NCBI RefSeq assembly: GCF_003363715.1
Contig: NZ_QREV01000004.1
Span: forward strand, 1 to 64,000
Source: Parabacteroides acidifaciens
GTDB lineage: Bacteria > Bacteroidota > Bacteroidia > Bacteroidales > Tannerellaceae
DNA: 64,000 nt
Direction of reading: 5' to 3'
Position 1 is the stretch's first letter. Each line of letters opens with the position of its first letter. Below the pieces are notes generated by a model. The model ran no database searches. It saw only the letters and a program-made list of their open reading frames with translations, and was not told the DNA's origin. The position numbers were made by a program, and so were the translations under genes. Positions 26,463 to 33,837 of the stretch are shown here, piece after piece.

Positions 26463-27803
26463 ATGGGAAAAGTATTGATTATCGATGATGAAAAGCAGAT
26501 CCTGAGCCTGTTGTCCCGCATTATCGGGCTGGAAGGTTACGAGGTGCTTCAGGCGGCAAGCTGCAAGGCCGGGATCAGGCAATCCGAACAGCATAGTCCC
26601 GAGGTGATCCTTTGCGACGTCTGCCTGCCGGACGGGAGCGGGGTGGAGCTTGTCTCCGAGCTGAAACGCCTATGCCCCCTTTCGGAAGTGATTCTGCTCA
26701 CGGCACACGGGAACATCCCCGACGGCGTGCAAGCCATCAAGAACGGCGCATTCGACTATATCACCAAAGGCGACGACAATAACAAAATCCTTCCCCTGAT
26801 CGCCAAAGCCATGGAAAAGGCTACCGCCGCCTGCAAGCAGCAGAAAGCCGCCACTTCGGTAGTCGGTAAACAATACTCCTTCGATACCATCATCGGCCAA
26901 TCGCCCGCCATACAGGAAGCCATTGCCCTGGCCCGTAAGGTGGCCGCCACCGATGTCCCCGTCCTGCTGACCGGCGAAACCGGCACGGGCAAGGAGGTCT
27001 TCGCCCAGTCCATCCACCAGCACAGTTCCCGTAGCGATAAAGCCTTTGTCGCCATCAATTGCTCGTCCTTCAGCCGCGACCTGTTAGAAAGCGAGATGTT
27101 CGGCCACAAGGCGGGAGCCTTCACCGGCGCCCTGAAAGAGACGAAAGGTTTGTTTGAAGAAGCCGACAACGGAACGATCTTCCTCGACGAGATCGGCGAG
27201 ATGGCGTTCGACCTGCAAGCCAAGCTGCTCCGCATCCTCGAAACCGGCGAATTTATCAAGATCGGCGACACGAAGCCCCTTAAAGTAAATGTGCGCGTGA
27301 TAGCCGCCACCAACCGCGACTTAGAAAAAGAGATCGCCGACGGCCATTTCCGCGAAGACTTGTTCTACCGCCTTTCCGTTTTCCAGATACACCTGCCGCC
27401 GCTTCGTGAACGGACGGGCGACATCCCGTTGCATGTCCGGGCATTTGTTTCCTCCCTCTCCTCCAAGATGGGAAAAGATATCCGGACGATCTCGCCCGAT
27501 TATATCCGCATCCTGAAGCAGTACCCCTGGAAAGGAAACGTACGCGAACTACGCAACGTCGTGGAGCGCAGCTTGATTATCTCCGAAGGCGACACCCTGA
27601 CGCCCGACACCTTGCCCCTTAACATGCAGTCCCCGCAGACCGCCGCCGACGGAAGCTATTCAGGCTTCGACCTCAGCGGCGTCGAAAAGATGCATATCCA
27701 GAAAGTCTTGAAATATACCAACGGCAACAAGACGGAGACATCCCGTCTGTTGGGTATCGGCCTGACCACGCTCTACCGAAAGATCGAGGAATACGGCCTT
27801 TGA
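26463..27803 (+). CDS. NtrC-type sigma-54-dependent response regulator
   Basis: This 446-aa activator has a receiver domain (1-120, phosphoacceptor Asp52, Lys102), a sigma-54 AAA+ domain (about 143-370) and a Fis-type helix-turn-helix (409-446). The AAA+ domain shows Walker A GETGTGKE (171-178), the sigma-54 contact loop GAFTGA (218-223) and Walker B FLDEIGE. I start it at MGKVLIIDDE; the frame opens nine codons earlier without homology. No kinase is directly beside it. The kdp operon 7 kb away has a sigma-54-type promoter, a sensor kinase and no KdpE, so this is a candidate kdp regulator. The gene is visibly richer in G+C than its neighbours. Confidence 0.93.
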   Translation: MGKVLIIDDEKQILSLLSRIIGLEGYEVLQAASCKAGIRQSEQHSPEVILCDVCLPDGSGVELVSELKRLCPLSEVILLTAHGNIPDGVQAIKNGAFDYITKGDDNNKILPLIAKAMEKATAACKQQKAATSVVGKQYSFDTIIGQSPAIQEAIALARKVAATDVPVLLTGETGTGKEVFAQSIHQHSSRSDKAFVAINCSSFSRDLLESEMFGHKAGAFTGALKETKGLFEEADNGTIFLDEIGEMAFDLQAKLLRILETGEFIKIGDTKPLKVNVRVIAATNRDLEKEIADGHFREDLFYRLSVFQIHLPPLRERTGDIPLHVRAFVSSLSSKMGKDIRTISPDYIRILKQYPWKGNVRELRNVVERSLIISEGDTLTPDTLPLNMQSPQTAADGSYSGFDLSGVEKMHIQKVLKYTNGNKTETSRLLGIGLTTLYRKIEEYGL

Positions 27804-27874
27804 CCTTCCGCAGTCTTCCTTATTCTTATTATAAACAGTTCTTTCCCCTATTCATATGACTAATATGTCAGAAG

Positions 27875-27983
27875 TATCCCGTTCCCGCGCTTGACGCGGG
27901 ATCGCACGAGAGTAAACCTCATCAATTAGTTATTTATATGGTCAGTTTTAATGCGATCCCGCGTCAAGCGCGGGAACGGGATA
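27875..27983. repeat. 32-bp perfect inverted repeat, REP-like
   Basis: The left arm (27875-27906) and right arm (27952-27983) are exact reverse complements, with a 45-bp loop. Each arm contains its own smaller hairpin, CCCGCG-CTTGA-CGCGGG. The GC-rich arms stand out in an AT-rich region. I recall similar CCCGCG..CGCGGG palindromes as dispersed elements in other gut genomes. It follows the sigma-54 activator gene and may end its transcript, although no T tract follows. Confidence 0.8.
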
Positions 27984-28236
27984 TCTATGAAATATCTCGG
28001 TAAAATTGCCTGAAAACGCAAAAGCTGCTTTTTTGCCCTGATTTCACCTTTTTACAGAAGAGTGGTAATTGAAAAGTCCTACCCATCAAAACCCTTTCTA
28101 CATCAGGGTTCCAACAGATAGGACATCACAAACTGGGAAAGGGGGGCTTTCCCTAAAATCCACAAAAATAAAACGTTAAAAATGGTGGGATGGGGAGTTT
28201 CATGCGTTGAAAAACAACGGATGAAATGTTAATGTT

Positions 28237-28438
28237 AAATGACTAATGAAAACGTTCTTTTTTTTTAGTCATTTGCAAATGTAGAATAAATATTTTAATA
28301 ATCAAGGGATATCGAAAATAAAATGCGCTTGTAGACTATATTTTGTACATTTTTGTTCCATGATGAATGAAGATATGTAGATATGATTTTTCAACGGAAA
28401 AAATGACTAAAAAAAAGGAACGTTTTCGTTAGTCATTT
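28237..28438. repeat. 38-bp inverted repeat (36/38) flanking 126 bp: candidate invertible promoter
   Basis: The arms are 28237-28274 and 28401-28438. Each begins AAATGACTAA or its near match and ends TAGTCATTT, so each arm is itself capped by a 9-bp palindrome (AAATGACTA/TAGTCATTT). The central part shares GAAAACGTTC and a T-rich run. Only two positions differ between the arms. The enclosed 126 bp holds a leftward promoter directly beside the left arm. This is the usual layout of Bacteroidales invertible promoters. No invertase gene is nearby. Confidence 0.6.
28276..28305 (-). promoter_or_regulatory. Leftward promoter inside the inverted repeat
   Basis: On the minus strand TTG (complement of 28303-28305) is followed after exactly 19 nt by TACATTTG (complement of 28276-28283), a full match to TAnnTTTG. 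Transcription would start inside the left arm and run away from the gene at 28850 into a region with no minus-strand gene for 2 kb. If the segment flipped, the -7 box would lie at about 28392-28399, pointing to the DUF6261-like/kinase operon. Confidence 0.6.
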
Positions 28439-28549
28439 TAGTGTTAACAAACATAAAACAAATAACAGACAAAGGCTCGCAAGGGTCCACCTTAAAAACA
28501 AAAAATATGGAAAACACAACAGATGACAGCCCACCCAACCATTCGTAAC

Positions 28550-28732
28550 CTTATCGAAGGGTAAACAGGTAGTCGGTAATCCTTCGATAACCCTATCAAT
28601 CCGCAAAAGACAAGTCAAAAGCATTTCGATAACCTTACCGAAGTACAAACAACCTGCCGAATACGTATTAATAGTCTTATCGATTGATAAACAGCCTATG
28701 CTTAGCGTCTAAAAACAGTATCGAAAGATAAT
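28550..28732 (+). promoter_or_regulatory. Cluster of TTATCGAA-like motifs upstream of 28850
   Basis: Related palindromic words occur at 28550-28560 (CTTATCGAAGG), 28581-28593 (CCTTCGATAACCC), 28623-28643 (TTTCGATAACC then CCTTACCGAAG), 28676-28694 (CTTATCGATTGATAAACAG) and 28718-28732. They alternate in orientation. They may be binding sites for a regulator of the operon starting at 28850; no specific factor is suggested. Confidence 0.4.
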
Positions 28733-28849
28733 ATGACCGGTCTGTGGCGCTATTGTAAGCTTATCGGACTATTTTTTTATGATCCGCCTCCCGATAAACC
28801 ATAGGCGCCGGAAATAAAACATGAATGGATAATAAAATAGGGTATATAC

Positions 28850-29644
28850 ATGTCAAAAATACAGTCATTCGGAACAAAAACACGATTAAAGGTTAACGAA
28901 CTGTTGGCCTTCGGCAGAGAGATAGAAGATGCCATATTAGATAAAGAGGCTGATACGCTTAAAATTGCAGAGCAATTTTCCGAATATCAGAGGAAGCTTA
29001 AGGATTTGGACGACGGGATCGTGATCGTCGCCAAAAGTGCCTATACGGCAGAGATGAATAGCGCCGGAACTTACCGGAATAATATTCATATCGGTATCAT
29101 CGAACATATCCGTACCGATATGCGTCATTTTAAAGTAGAAATAAAAGAGGCGGCTACCCGTTTGCAACCTCTTGTCTCTACCTATACAGGAGCGCAGACC
29201 AGAGGGTTTGACGACCAGACGGGATTTGAATACAATTTCTTACAGGAATTAAAATCAGATAAATATAAGGCGGACGTGACATTGCTTGGACTCGACGAAT
29301 GGGTTGCGGAACTGAGGAAGGCTAACGACCAATGCGCCCTTCTAACCTCGAACCGTTCAAAAGAAAAAGCTGAAAAAGCCGTCAAAAGCAGTACGGCGGT
29401 CAACCGTCCTATTTTTGAGAAGGTATATGATGCATTGGTCGAATATCTGAATGCTCTTGCTTTAGTTAATGGTGACGAACTTTATAAAGATCTGTTTTCT
29501 TGGTGGAATGCCCGCATAGACCATTACCGCGTTGTTATTTCTAACAACTTGGGCGCTGGAAAGGGAGGTCAGACAGGCGGCGGTAACAAACCGTCTCTCC
29601 TTCCAGACGGGGGAAGCGGTATAGATCGACCAGGAATATTATAA
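28850..29644 (+). CDS. Helical protein, possibly DUF6261 family
   Basis: This 264-aa cytoplasmic protein has no signal or membrane segment. It is predicted to be mainly helical, with a Gly-rich C-terminal tail (GAGKGGQTGGGNKPS, about 238-252). The length and the N-terminal pattern recall DUF6261, a family expanded in Bacteroidales, but I am not certain. It lies 6 bp before the membrane histidine kinase, so the two are one operon. The region upstream carries the candidate invertible promoter. Its role is unknown; a partner or output of the kinase is possible. Confidence 0.55.
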   Translation: MSKIQSFGTKTRLKVNELLAFGREIEDAILDKEADTLKIAEQFSEYQRKLKDLDDGIVIVAKSAYTAEMNSAGTYRNNIHIGIIEHIRTDMRHFKVEIKEAATRLQPLVSTYTGAQTRGFDDQTGFEYNFLQELKSDKYKADVTLLGLDEWVAELRKANDQCALLTSNRSKEKAEKAVKSSTAVNRPIFEKVYDALVEYLNALALVNGDELYKDLFSWWNARIDHYRVVISNNLGAGKGGQTGGGNKPSLLPDGGSGIDRPGIL

Positions 29645-29650
29645 GAATAT

Positions 29651-31288
29651 ATGCAGGCCAAAGTTGTTGATATTATGCCCCTAAGCCATCTCCCGATGGC
29701 CACCACCAGTTATGATTATGCTTATATCATACAACTGGCCTGCATTTTTATTCTCTTTATCCTTTTGTTTTTCCTTTATCTTGAAAGGAGAAAGTTCATA
29801 CATAAAGTGAAGGACCTGAAGAGTATCGAGGAAGCGGTAATCACCCGTTTACTCGACTCTATGTCTGCCAATTTTGCTTTCGTAGACCTCGACGGGACTA
29901 TCCGGTATGTGAATCAACGTGTTTTCAAATATCTGGATATCAACAGGAAAGGTTTGATTGGAAAAAAGGTTACGGATGTGCTCTCGATCTTTCATGGGCA
30001 GTCGGATATCCTTCCGGATATATTGGAGGAATTAAGACAGGGGAAGGATTATATAGAATTTAAAACGGACACCTATCTAAGCGAGAAAGATCAGGATGCG
30101 GTCCAGTTAGTCGGGGGAGCGGCCTTTGGCATACGGGACCGGAACGGACGCTTGTTGTATATCCTGTTTTTCTTCCGGAATATAAACAAGGAAAAGAGGC
30201 AGCAATACACGATGGATATGATTTTGAACCGGACGCATATCTTCCCCTGGACAATCGAGATAAATACCGGCATACTAACGATCGATCCGCGTTATTTCGA
30301 ATATTTGGGAAGGTCGGTCGAGAATAATACGATTACAATTGATGACTTTCGGGCGATTATCCATCCTGATGATGCTAATGCGGTGTTTGAAGCATTGACG
30401 GGACAGTTCTACGGGGCATCGTTGGATGCTTACGTCTCCTACAGGCTTTTGCGTGGCGATGGCACGTGGGAATGGTTTGAGGCCCAGTCCACCTATATGC
30501 AGAGCGTGTCGGGGTCCCCTTTCCAGCTTATCGGCATCTGTATGAGTACGCAAAAATACAAGGAAACGGAAATCAGGCTACAGGAGGCATTAGAAAAGGC
30601 GAAACAAAGCGAAGAGCTAAAAACCGCGTTCTTAGCGAACATGAGCCACGAGATCCGGACGCCTCTGAATGCGATATTGGGCTTTTCAAATCTCCTCACC
30701 GACGAGGATGTAAAGTTGGGTAGTGACGAAGCGAGGGAGTTTTCCAATATCATCAATCAGAACGGGCAGCATCTGCTGGCGCTGATCTCCGATATCCTGG
30801 ATCTTTCGAGGATCGAATCGAACGAGATGGTGTTCAACATGCAATCGTATTCTTTGAATGTATTGTTGACGGATATCTATAAGGCGCAATCTCTCCGGAT
30901 GACGCCAGAGGTCGAGTTGATCTTGCAGATGCCGGAATATAACACCTATCTGACGACAGATAGCATGAGATTGACACAGGTGATGAACAACCTGATTAAT
31001 AACTCCCGTAAATTCACGAAAGAAGGTTCCATCCGGTTTGGCTACCGTCTGGATGACGACGGTAAAAGCGTCTACATCTTCGTGCACGATACGGGATGTG
31101 GTATGGAACAGGCAGAGCTCTCCCAAATCTTTAATCGCTTTTACAAGGGAAGCCCGCACGTGCAGGGAACGGGCCTGGGACTCTCTATCTGTAAAACGAT
31201 TATCGAAAAATTAAATGGAAACATAACAGTTATATCAGAAAAGGGAAGAGGAACAGAGACAATTTTACATTTATTATTGAATCGATGA
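29651..31288 (+). CDS. Membrane-anchored PAS sensor histidine kinase
   Basis: This 545-aa kinase has one transmembrane helix (about 24-43), two PAS-like domains (about 64-180 and 195-305), HisKA with His333 in FLANMSHEIRTPLNA, and HATPase to the end (DTGCGM, GTGLGLSICKTII). It has no receiver. The short N-terminus suggests cytoplasmic sensing at the membrane. It resembles the kinase at 16607 in its kinase core. The nearest response regulator is the sigma-54 activator 2 kb upstream, which could be its partner, but no sequence evidence pairs them. A terminator follows. Confidence 0.88.
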   Translation: MQAKVVDIMPLSHLPMATTSYDYAYIIQLACIFILFILLFFLYLERRKFIHKVKDLKSIEEAVITRLLDSMSANFAFVDLDGTIRYVNQRVFKYLDINRKGLIGKKVTDVLSIFHGQSDILPDILEELRQGKDYIEFKTDTYLSEKDQDAVQLVGGAAFGIRDRNGRLLYILFFFRNINKEKRQQYTMDMILNRTHIFPWTIEINTGILTIDPRYFEYLGRSVENNTITIDDFRAIIHPDDANAVFEALTGQFYGASLDAYVSYRLLRGDGTWEWFEAQSTYMQSVSGSPFQLIGICMSTQKYKETEIRLQEALEKAKQSEELKTAFLANMSHEIRTPLNAILGFSNLLTDEDVKLGSDEAREFSNIINQNGQHLLALISDILDLSRIESNEMVFNMQSYSLNVLLTDIYKAQSLRMTPEVELILQMPEYNTYLTTDSMRLTQVMNNLINNSRKFTKEGSIRFGYRLDDDGKSVYIFVHDTGCGMEQAELSQIFNRFYKGSPHVQGTGLGLSICKTIIEKLNGNITVISEKGRGTETILHLLLNR

Positions 31289-31322
31289 ACTATGTGTCTT
31301 TACGTTTTTCGATCACTCAGAG

Positions 31323-31360
31323 AGCCGCGCCTGCGAAGGTGCGGCTTTTTTCATTTTTTC
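31323..31360 (+). terminator. Terminator between the histidine kinase and Septu-like genes
   Basis: AGCCGCGCC (31323-31331) pairs with GGTGCGGCT (31338-31346), with one G-T pair and a 6-nt loop, followed by T-rich sequence. It ends the 28850-31288 operon and meets the convergent HNH gene, whose stop lies at 31359. Confidence 0.85.
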
Positions 31361-32096
31361 AGCGTGTCAGGGAACAATATTGTAGCTCGCTTTTTAGAGA
31401 ATCGCATTCTGTATCCCAATATCGTTTCACGGTCAGATAATCTTCTATCTCCGTAAAGTCCGGACTGGAAAGAATGGTTGTCGAAACAAGTGCTGCATAT
31501 TCTTCCTGTCTGCGTCCCTCTTTCATCAGGCGTTTGAGCCGCCGGGCGTATGTCGGTAGCTTTTCGTCGGATGAGGCGAGGATGTCTTCTTTCAAATCAG
31601 AAAGTGTCCCGTTTATCTTTTCATAAATTCGGTTGCGGGGTTTGACGAAATGTTCGATATCGTTCAACCCTAATTTCCGGATGGTACGTCTGGCGATGTC
31701 GGAGTTGTTTTTTACCCGGTAGAAACCATTTTCCATATAGAAAAAGTCTTTCGGATCATCCTCGAACGGATTTACGACCGGCTCCGCTATGGTGTCGTGT
31801 TCGCCTTTTGTCGCATTGCATTTCTTACAACTTGGCAGGAGGTTTCCCCACAACAATACTTCATCCGGATAGCGGCTTTTAGGATGGAAATGTTCTATTT
31901 CCATATACTTGCTTTCCTCGCCGAGACGTATCTCGGTATAACAGCATTTACCGAACGAGAGGTCGGCAATAGCGACTTTCAACCAGTCAATGTTCCATAC
32001 CTGCTGCGTGTTGTCGGCATTGTATTTTTCGGTTTTGGATTTGACCAGTTCGTCAGTAAGTTTTTCCGGTTTGGGTTTTAGTTCAAGCTTGATCAT
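31359..32096 (-). CDS. ptuB: HNH endonuclease, Septu PtuB-like (TIGR02646 type)
   Basis: This 245-aa protein contains an HNH nuclease centre: Cys51/Cys52 in GKCCYTEIR, His69/His71 in EIEHFHPKS and CKKCN (90-94) in LPSCKKCNATKG, with paired Cys residues probably binding zinc. That order matches the TIGR02646 HNH proteins that act as PtuB in Septu systems and as retron effectors. The gene overlaps the ATPase gene by 14 bp, as expected of a toxin-like nuclease and its controlling ATPase. Defence against phage is inferred from the family; no retron reverse transcriptase is nearby. Confidence 0.8.
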   Translation of the reverse strand: MIKLELKPKPEKLTDELVKSKTEKYNADNTQQVWNIDWLKVAIADLSFGKCCYTEIRLGEESKYMEIEHFHPKSRYPDEVLLWGNLLPSCKKCNATKGEHDTIAEPVVNPFEDDPKDFFYMENGFYRVKNNSDIARRTIRKLGLNDIEHFVKPRNRIYEKINGTLSDLKEDILASSDEKLPTYARRLKRLMKEGRRQEEYAALVSTTILSSPDFTEIEDYLTVKRYWDTECDSLKSELQYCSLTR

Positions 32097-33372
32097 CTGG
32101 TATGAGTTGTGAGAATTGGATGTCTAATAGTTTTCTTTCTTCACTTTGAGGGTGAAGTATCTTCATGAGTCTGTCGTAGGCTTCTTTACCGGATTTGTAA
32201 TCGTCGGTATCGATTGCCGCCTCGAACTGTTTCATTAGCTCCTGATAAATGTCTGTCTGTATATTGTCTTCCAATCCCATGATCTCACTGAGGATTTCCT
32301 CTATCCGCCAACCGATGAAGGAGCGGACACCGAAGTGTTTGACTTTCGTATGATCGCCCTCGCGTTGCAAAGCATAAAGATTGACCTTTTCCATCGATTG
32401 GATGATAAAGGGACTATGCGTTGTCACGATAAATTGGGTTTGGGTAAAGATATCGGACAGATATTTGATGATGCTACGCTGCCATTGCGGATGGAGGTGC
32501 AGGTCGATTTCGTCGATTAAAAGGATGGCGGGTTCTTTGAGAGGATTCGGGCTATCCGGGTAACGGTCGAAAAGCTTCTTGCAGAAGTCGACCATCCAGG
32601 ATAAGGTTGCCTGATAGCCGTAGCCTAAGTCAGAAAGTTTATGCCAACCGTCTTTTGTTCGAAATTCGATATAGTTGTATAGATTAGCATCCGAGATAAA
32701 ACGGATATCTTCAATTTCGGGGAAAAGATCACCTTTTAATATAGAGATTAATAAATTTCTTCGTTCAATGGCTTTCTGGCGGTTCTCAATCGGTGCGCTG
32801 TCGTTTTTCGCTGCATAATCTAATTGGAACAGCCAGTCTTCGAAGTTAAGGAGATCTGTAGTATGAAGTAAGTTACTTACGTTGGATATTTTATCTATTT
32901 TTGAATTAATTCCTTTACTCTCGATATTTCTAACGACTCCATATCCGTAAATCAAAAGATTTTTACACCTGCCAGAAGTAGAATTTCCTGACATCAGATA
33001 TGATTCCATAGGATTTTCCACATTATATTTTAAGGCAATATATAAGTCATAATCAGCTGTGTTATTTATTTTAGAAGCTTTATTACATAATTCAGGAATA
33101 GTACTTATTCCAACAAGAGTATCAGAGGATACATTAACAACGAGGAAATAAGGTTCAATAGTGTAATTTTTCGATTTGGGATCAAAATGAGGTTCCATAT
33201 TTGCAATAGCCTTCAAAAGATTCGTCTTTCCTGTATTATTATCCCCAAGAAAGACCGTCCATCTGTACCAGTTATCATTTTCATCAACAAATTTGAACCT
33301 ATTTTCGCCAGTGAAACATCTATAATTAGTCACCCCGACCTCTTTAATATAAACAGGAGTATGCTCTGCCAT
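32083..33372 (-). CDS. ptuA: AAA ATPase, Septu PtuA-like
   Basis: This 429-aa ABC/SMC-like ATPase has Walker A GDNNTGKT (43-50), a signature-like LSDLGYGYQ (about 246-254), Walker B LLIDEIDLHLHP (284-295) and the switch segment IVTTHSP. These belong to the AAA_15/AAA_21 ATPases found with HNH nucleases in Septu. The C-terminal half after residue 330 is helical and would contact PtuB. Translation is coupled to ptuB by a 14-bp overlap. A minus-strand TAAATTTG -7 box (complement of 33395-33402) lies 23 bp upstream. The gene is lower in G+C than kdp beside it, consistent with acquisition. Confidence 0.82.
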   Translation of the reverse strand: MAEHTPVYIKEVGVTNYRCFTGENRFKFVDENDNWYRWTVFLGDNNTGKTNLLKAIANMEPHFDPKSKNYTIEPYFLVVNVSSDTLVGISTIPELCNKASKINNTADYDLYIALKYNVENPMESYLMSGNSTSGRCKNLLIYGYGVVRNIESKGINSKIDKISNVSNLLHTTDLLNFEDWLFQLDYAAKNDSAPIENRQKAIERRNLLISILKGDLFPEIEDIRFISDANLYNYIEFRTKDGWHKLSDLGYGYQATLSWMVDFCKKLFDRYPDSPNPLKEPAILLIDEIDLHLHPQWQRSIIKYLSDIFTQTQFIVTTHSPFIIQSMEKVNLYALQREGDHTKVKHFGVRSFIGWRIEEILSEIMGLEDNIQTDIYQELMKQFEAAIDTDDYKSGKEAYDRLMKILHPQSEERKLLDIQFSQLIPDDQA

Positions 33373-33436
33373 AACTTTGATATCTTTTATATCACAAATT
33401 TACAACATTTATTCCATATACTACCGAAATGATAAA

Positions 33437-33476
33437 CTTTTCCATTCTGGAAAGGCAACCTTTTCAAAATGGAAGG
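33437..33476 (+). promoter_or_regulatory. Tandem dyad sites upstream of kdp (putative activator sites)
   Basis: CTTTTCCATTCTGGAAAGG (33437-33455) is a near-perfect dyad. CCTTTTCAAAATGGAAGG (33459-33476) is a second, related one. Their centres are about 21.5 bp apart (two helical turns) and lie about 112 and 134 bp upstream of the predicted kdp start point. That is the usual placement for a sigma-54 activator binding as stacked dimers. Confidence 0.6.
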
Positions 33477-33552
33477 GTTTGCATCGTCCCGAAATTTCAT
33501 ACTGAAAGCTTAACTCTTTGATATTCTTCTCTTAATCAAAACTTCCTCCTCT

Positions 33553-33570
33553 TTGGCACGCCGTTGGCAT
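33553..33570 (+). promoter_or_regulatory. Sigma-54 promoter of the kdp operon
   Basis: TTGGCACG (33553-33560), then CCGT, then TGGC (33565-33568) places the GG and GC pairs 10 nt apart, as in the -24/-12 consensus TTGGCACG-N4-TTGC, with one mismatch. The predicted start is near 33580, about 40 bp before the first small gene. Confidence 0.65.
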
Positions 33571-33618
33571 ATAGAACGGCGAGACGATGAATAGTATTAA
33601 CTCTAAAAGTATTTTGAT

Positions 33619-33720
33619 ATGTTGGAAAATGAATTTGTGTCTTTTGGATTCTTGTGCGTGGTGGGGGTGGCCTGCTACTGGTTTTTCTTTAAGTGTGTGG
33701 ATTGGTTCGAGAAAATTTAG
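33619..33720 (+). CDS. 33-aa hydrophobic microprotein upstream of kdpF
   Basis: A short frame encodes 33 residues with one hydrophobic helix (about residues 7-24, FVSFGFLCVVGVACYWFFF) and a charged C-terminus. It starts about 40 bp after the predicted sigma-54 start and ends 15 bp before kdpF, whose Shine-Dalgarno falls in the gap. A different-frame 65-codon ORF at 33587 overlaps it and kdpF and looks spurious. I do not recognise a family. Position and hydrophobicity suggest a small Kdp-associated membrane peptide. Confidence 0.45.
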   Translation: MLENEFVSFGFLCVVGVACYWFFFKCVDWFEKI

Positions 33721-33735
33721 GAAAGGAGGAAGATT

Positions 33736-33816
33736 ATGTTTGCAGCACTGTTTGTACTCTGCTTGGTTATCTTCGGGTATCTGATGTATGTGTTGGTCAG
33801 GCCCGAAAAGTTTTAA
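33736..33816 (+). CDS. kdpF: KdpF, small subunit of K+-transporting ATPase
   Basis: This 26-aa single-helix peptide ends in GYLMYVLVRPEKF, the KdpF signature, and stabilises the KdpABC complex in the inner membrane. A strong Shine-Dalgarno (AAAGGAGGA, 33722-33730) precedes it. It starts the structural kdp genes, 21 bp before kdpA. Confidence 0.85.
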   Translation: MFAALFVLCLVIFGYLMYVLVRPEKF

Positions 33817-33837
33817 ACAATTAGTTTAGGTGAAAAG

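Larger units (their letters stand above)
27804..28849. other. 1-kb gene-free region with nested inverted repeats
   Basis: No credible coding frame is seen. From left to right it contains a 32-bp perfect inverted repeat (27875-27983), a small hairpin GGGAAAG/CTTTCCC (28135-28153), the 38-bp inverted repeat with an enclosed promoter (28237-28438), and a cluster of TTATCGAA/TTCGATAA-like motifs (28550-28732). This is the longest gene-free stretch of the window and looks regulatory. Confidence 0.7.

Noticed and set aside
28237-28438. The 38-bp inverted repeat as a MITE
   Set aside because: I could not find flanking target-site duplications adjacent to the arms, and the enclosed promoter fits inversion better. 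The possibility is not excluded.
31359-33372. Retron system
   Set aside because: The HNH/ATPase pair occurs in some retrons, but no reverse transcriptase or msr-msd-like sequence lies nearby.
33587-33784. 65-codon frame overlapping kdpF
   Set aside because: It overlaps the 33-aa frame and kdpF in another frame, has no homology, and lacks a ribosome-binding site.
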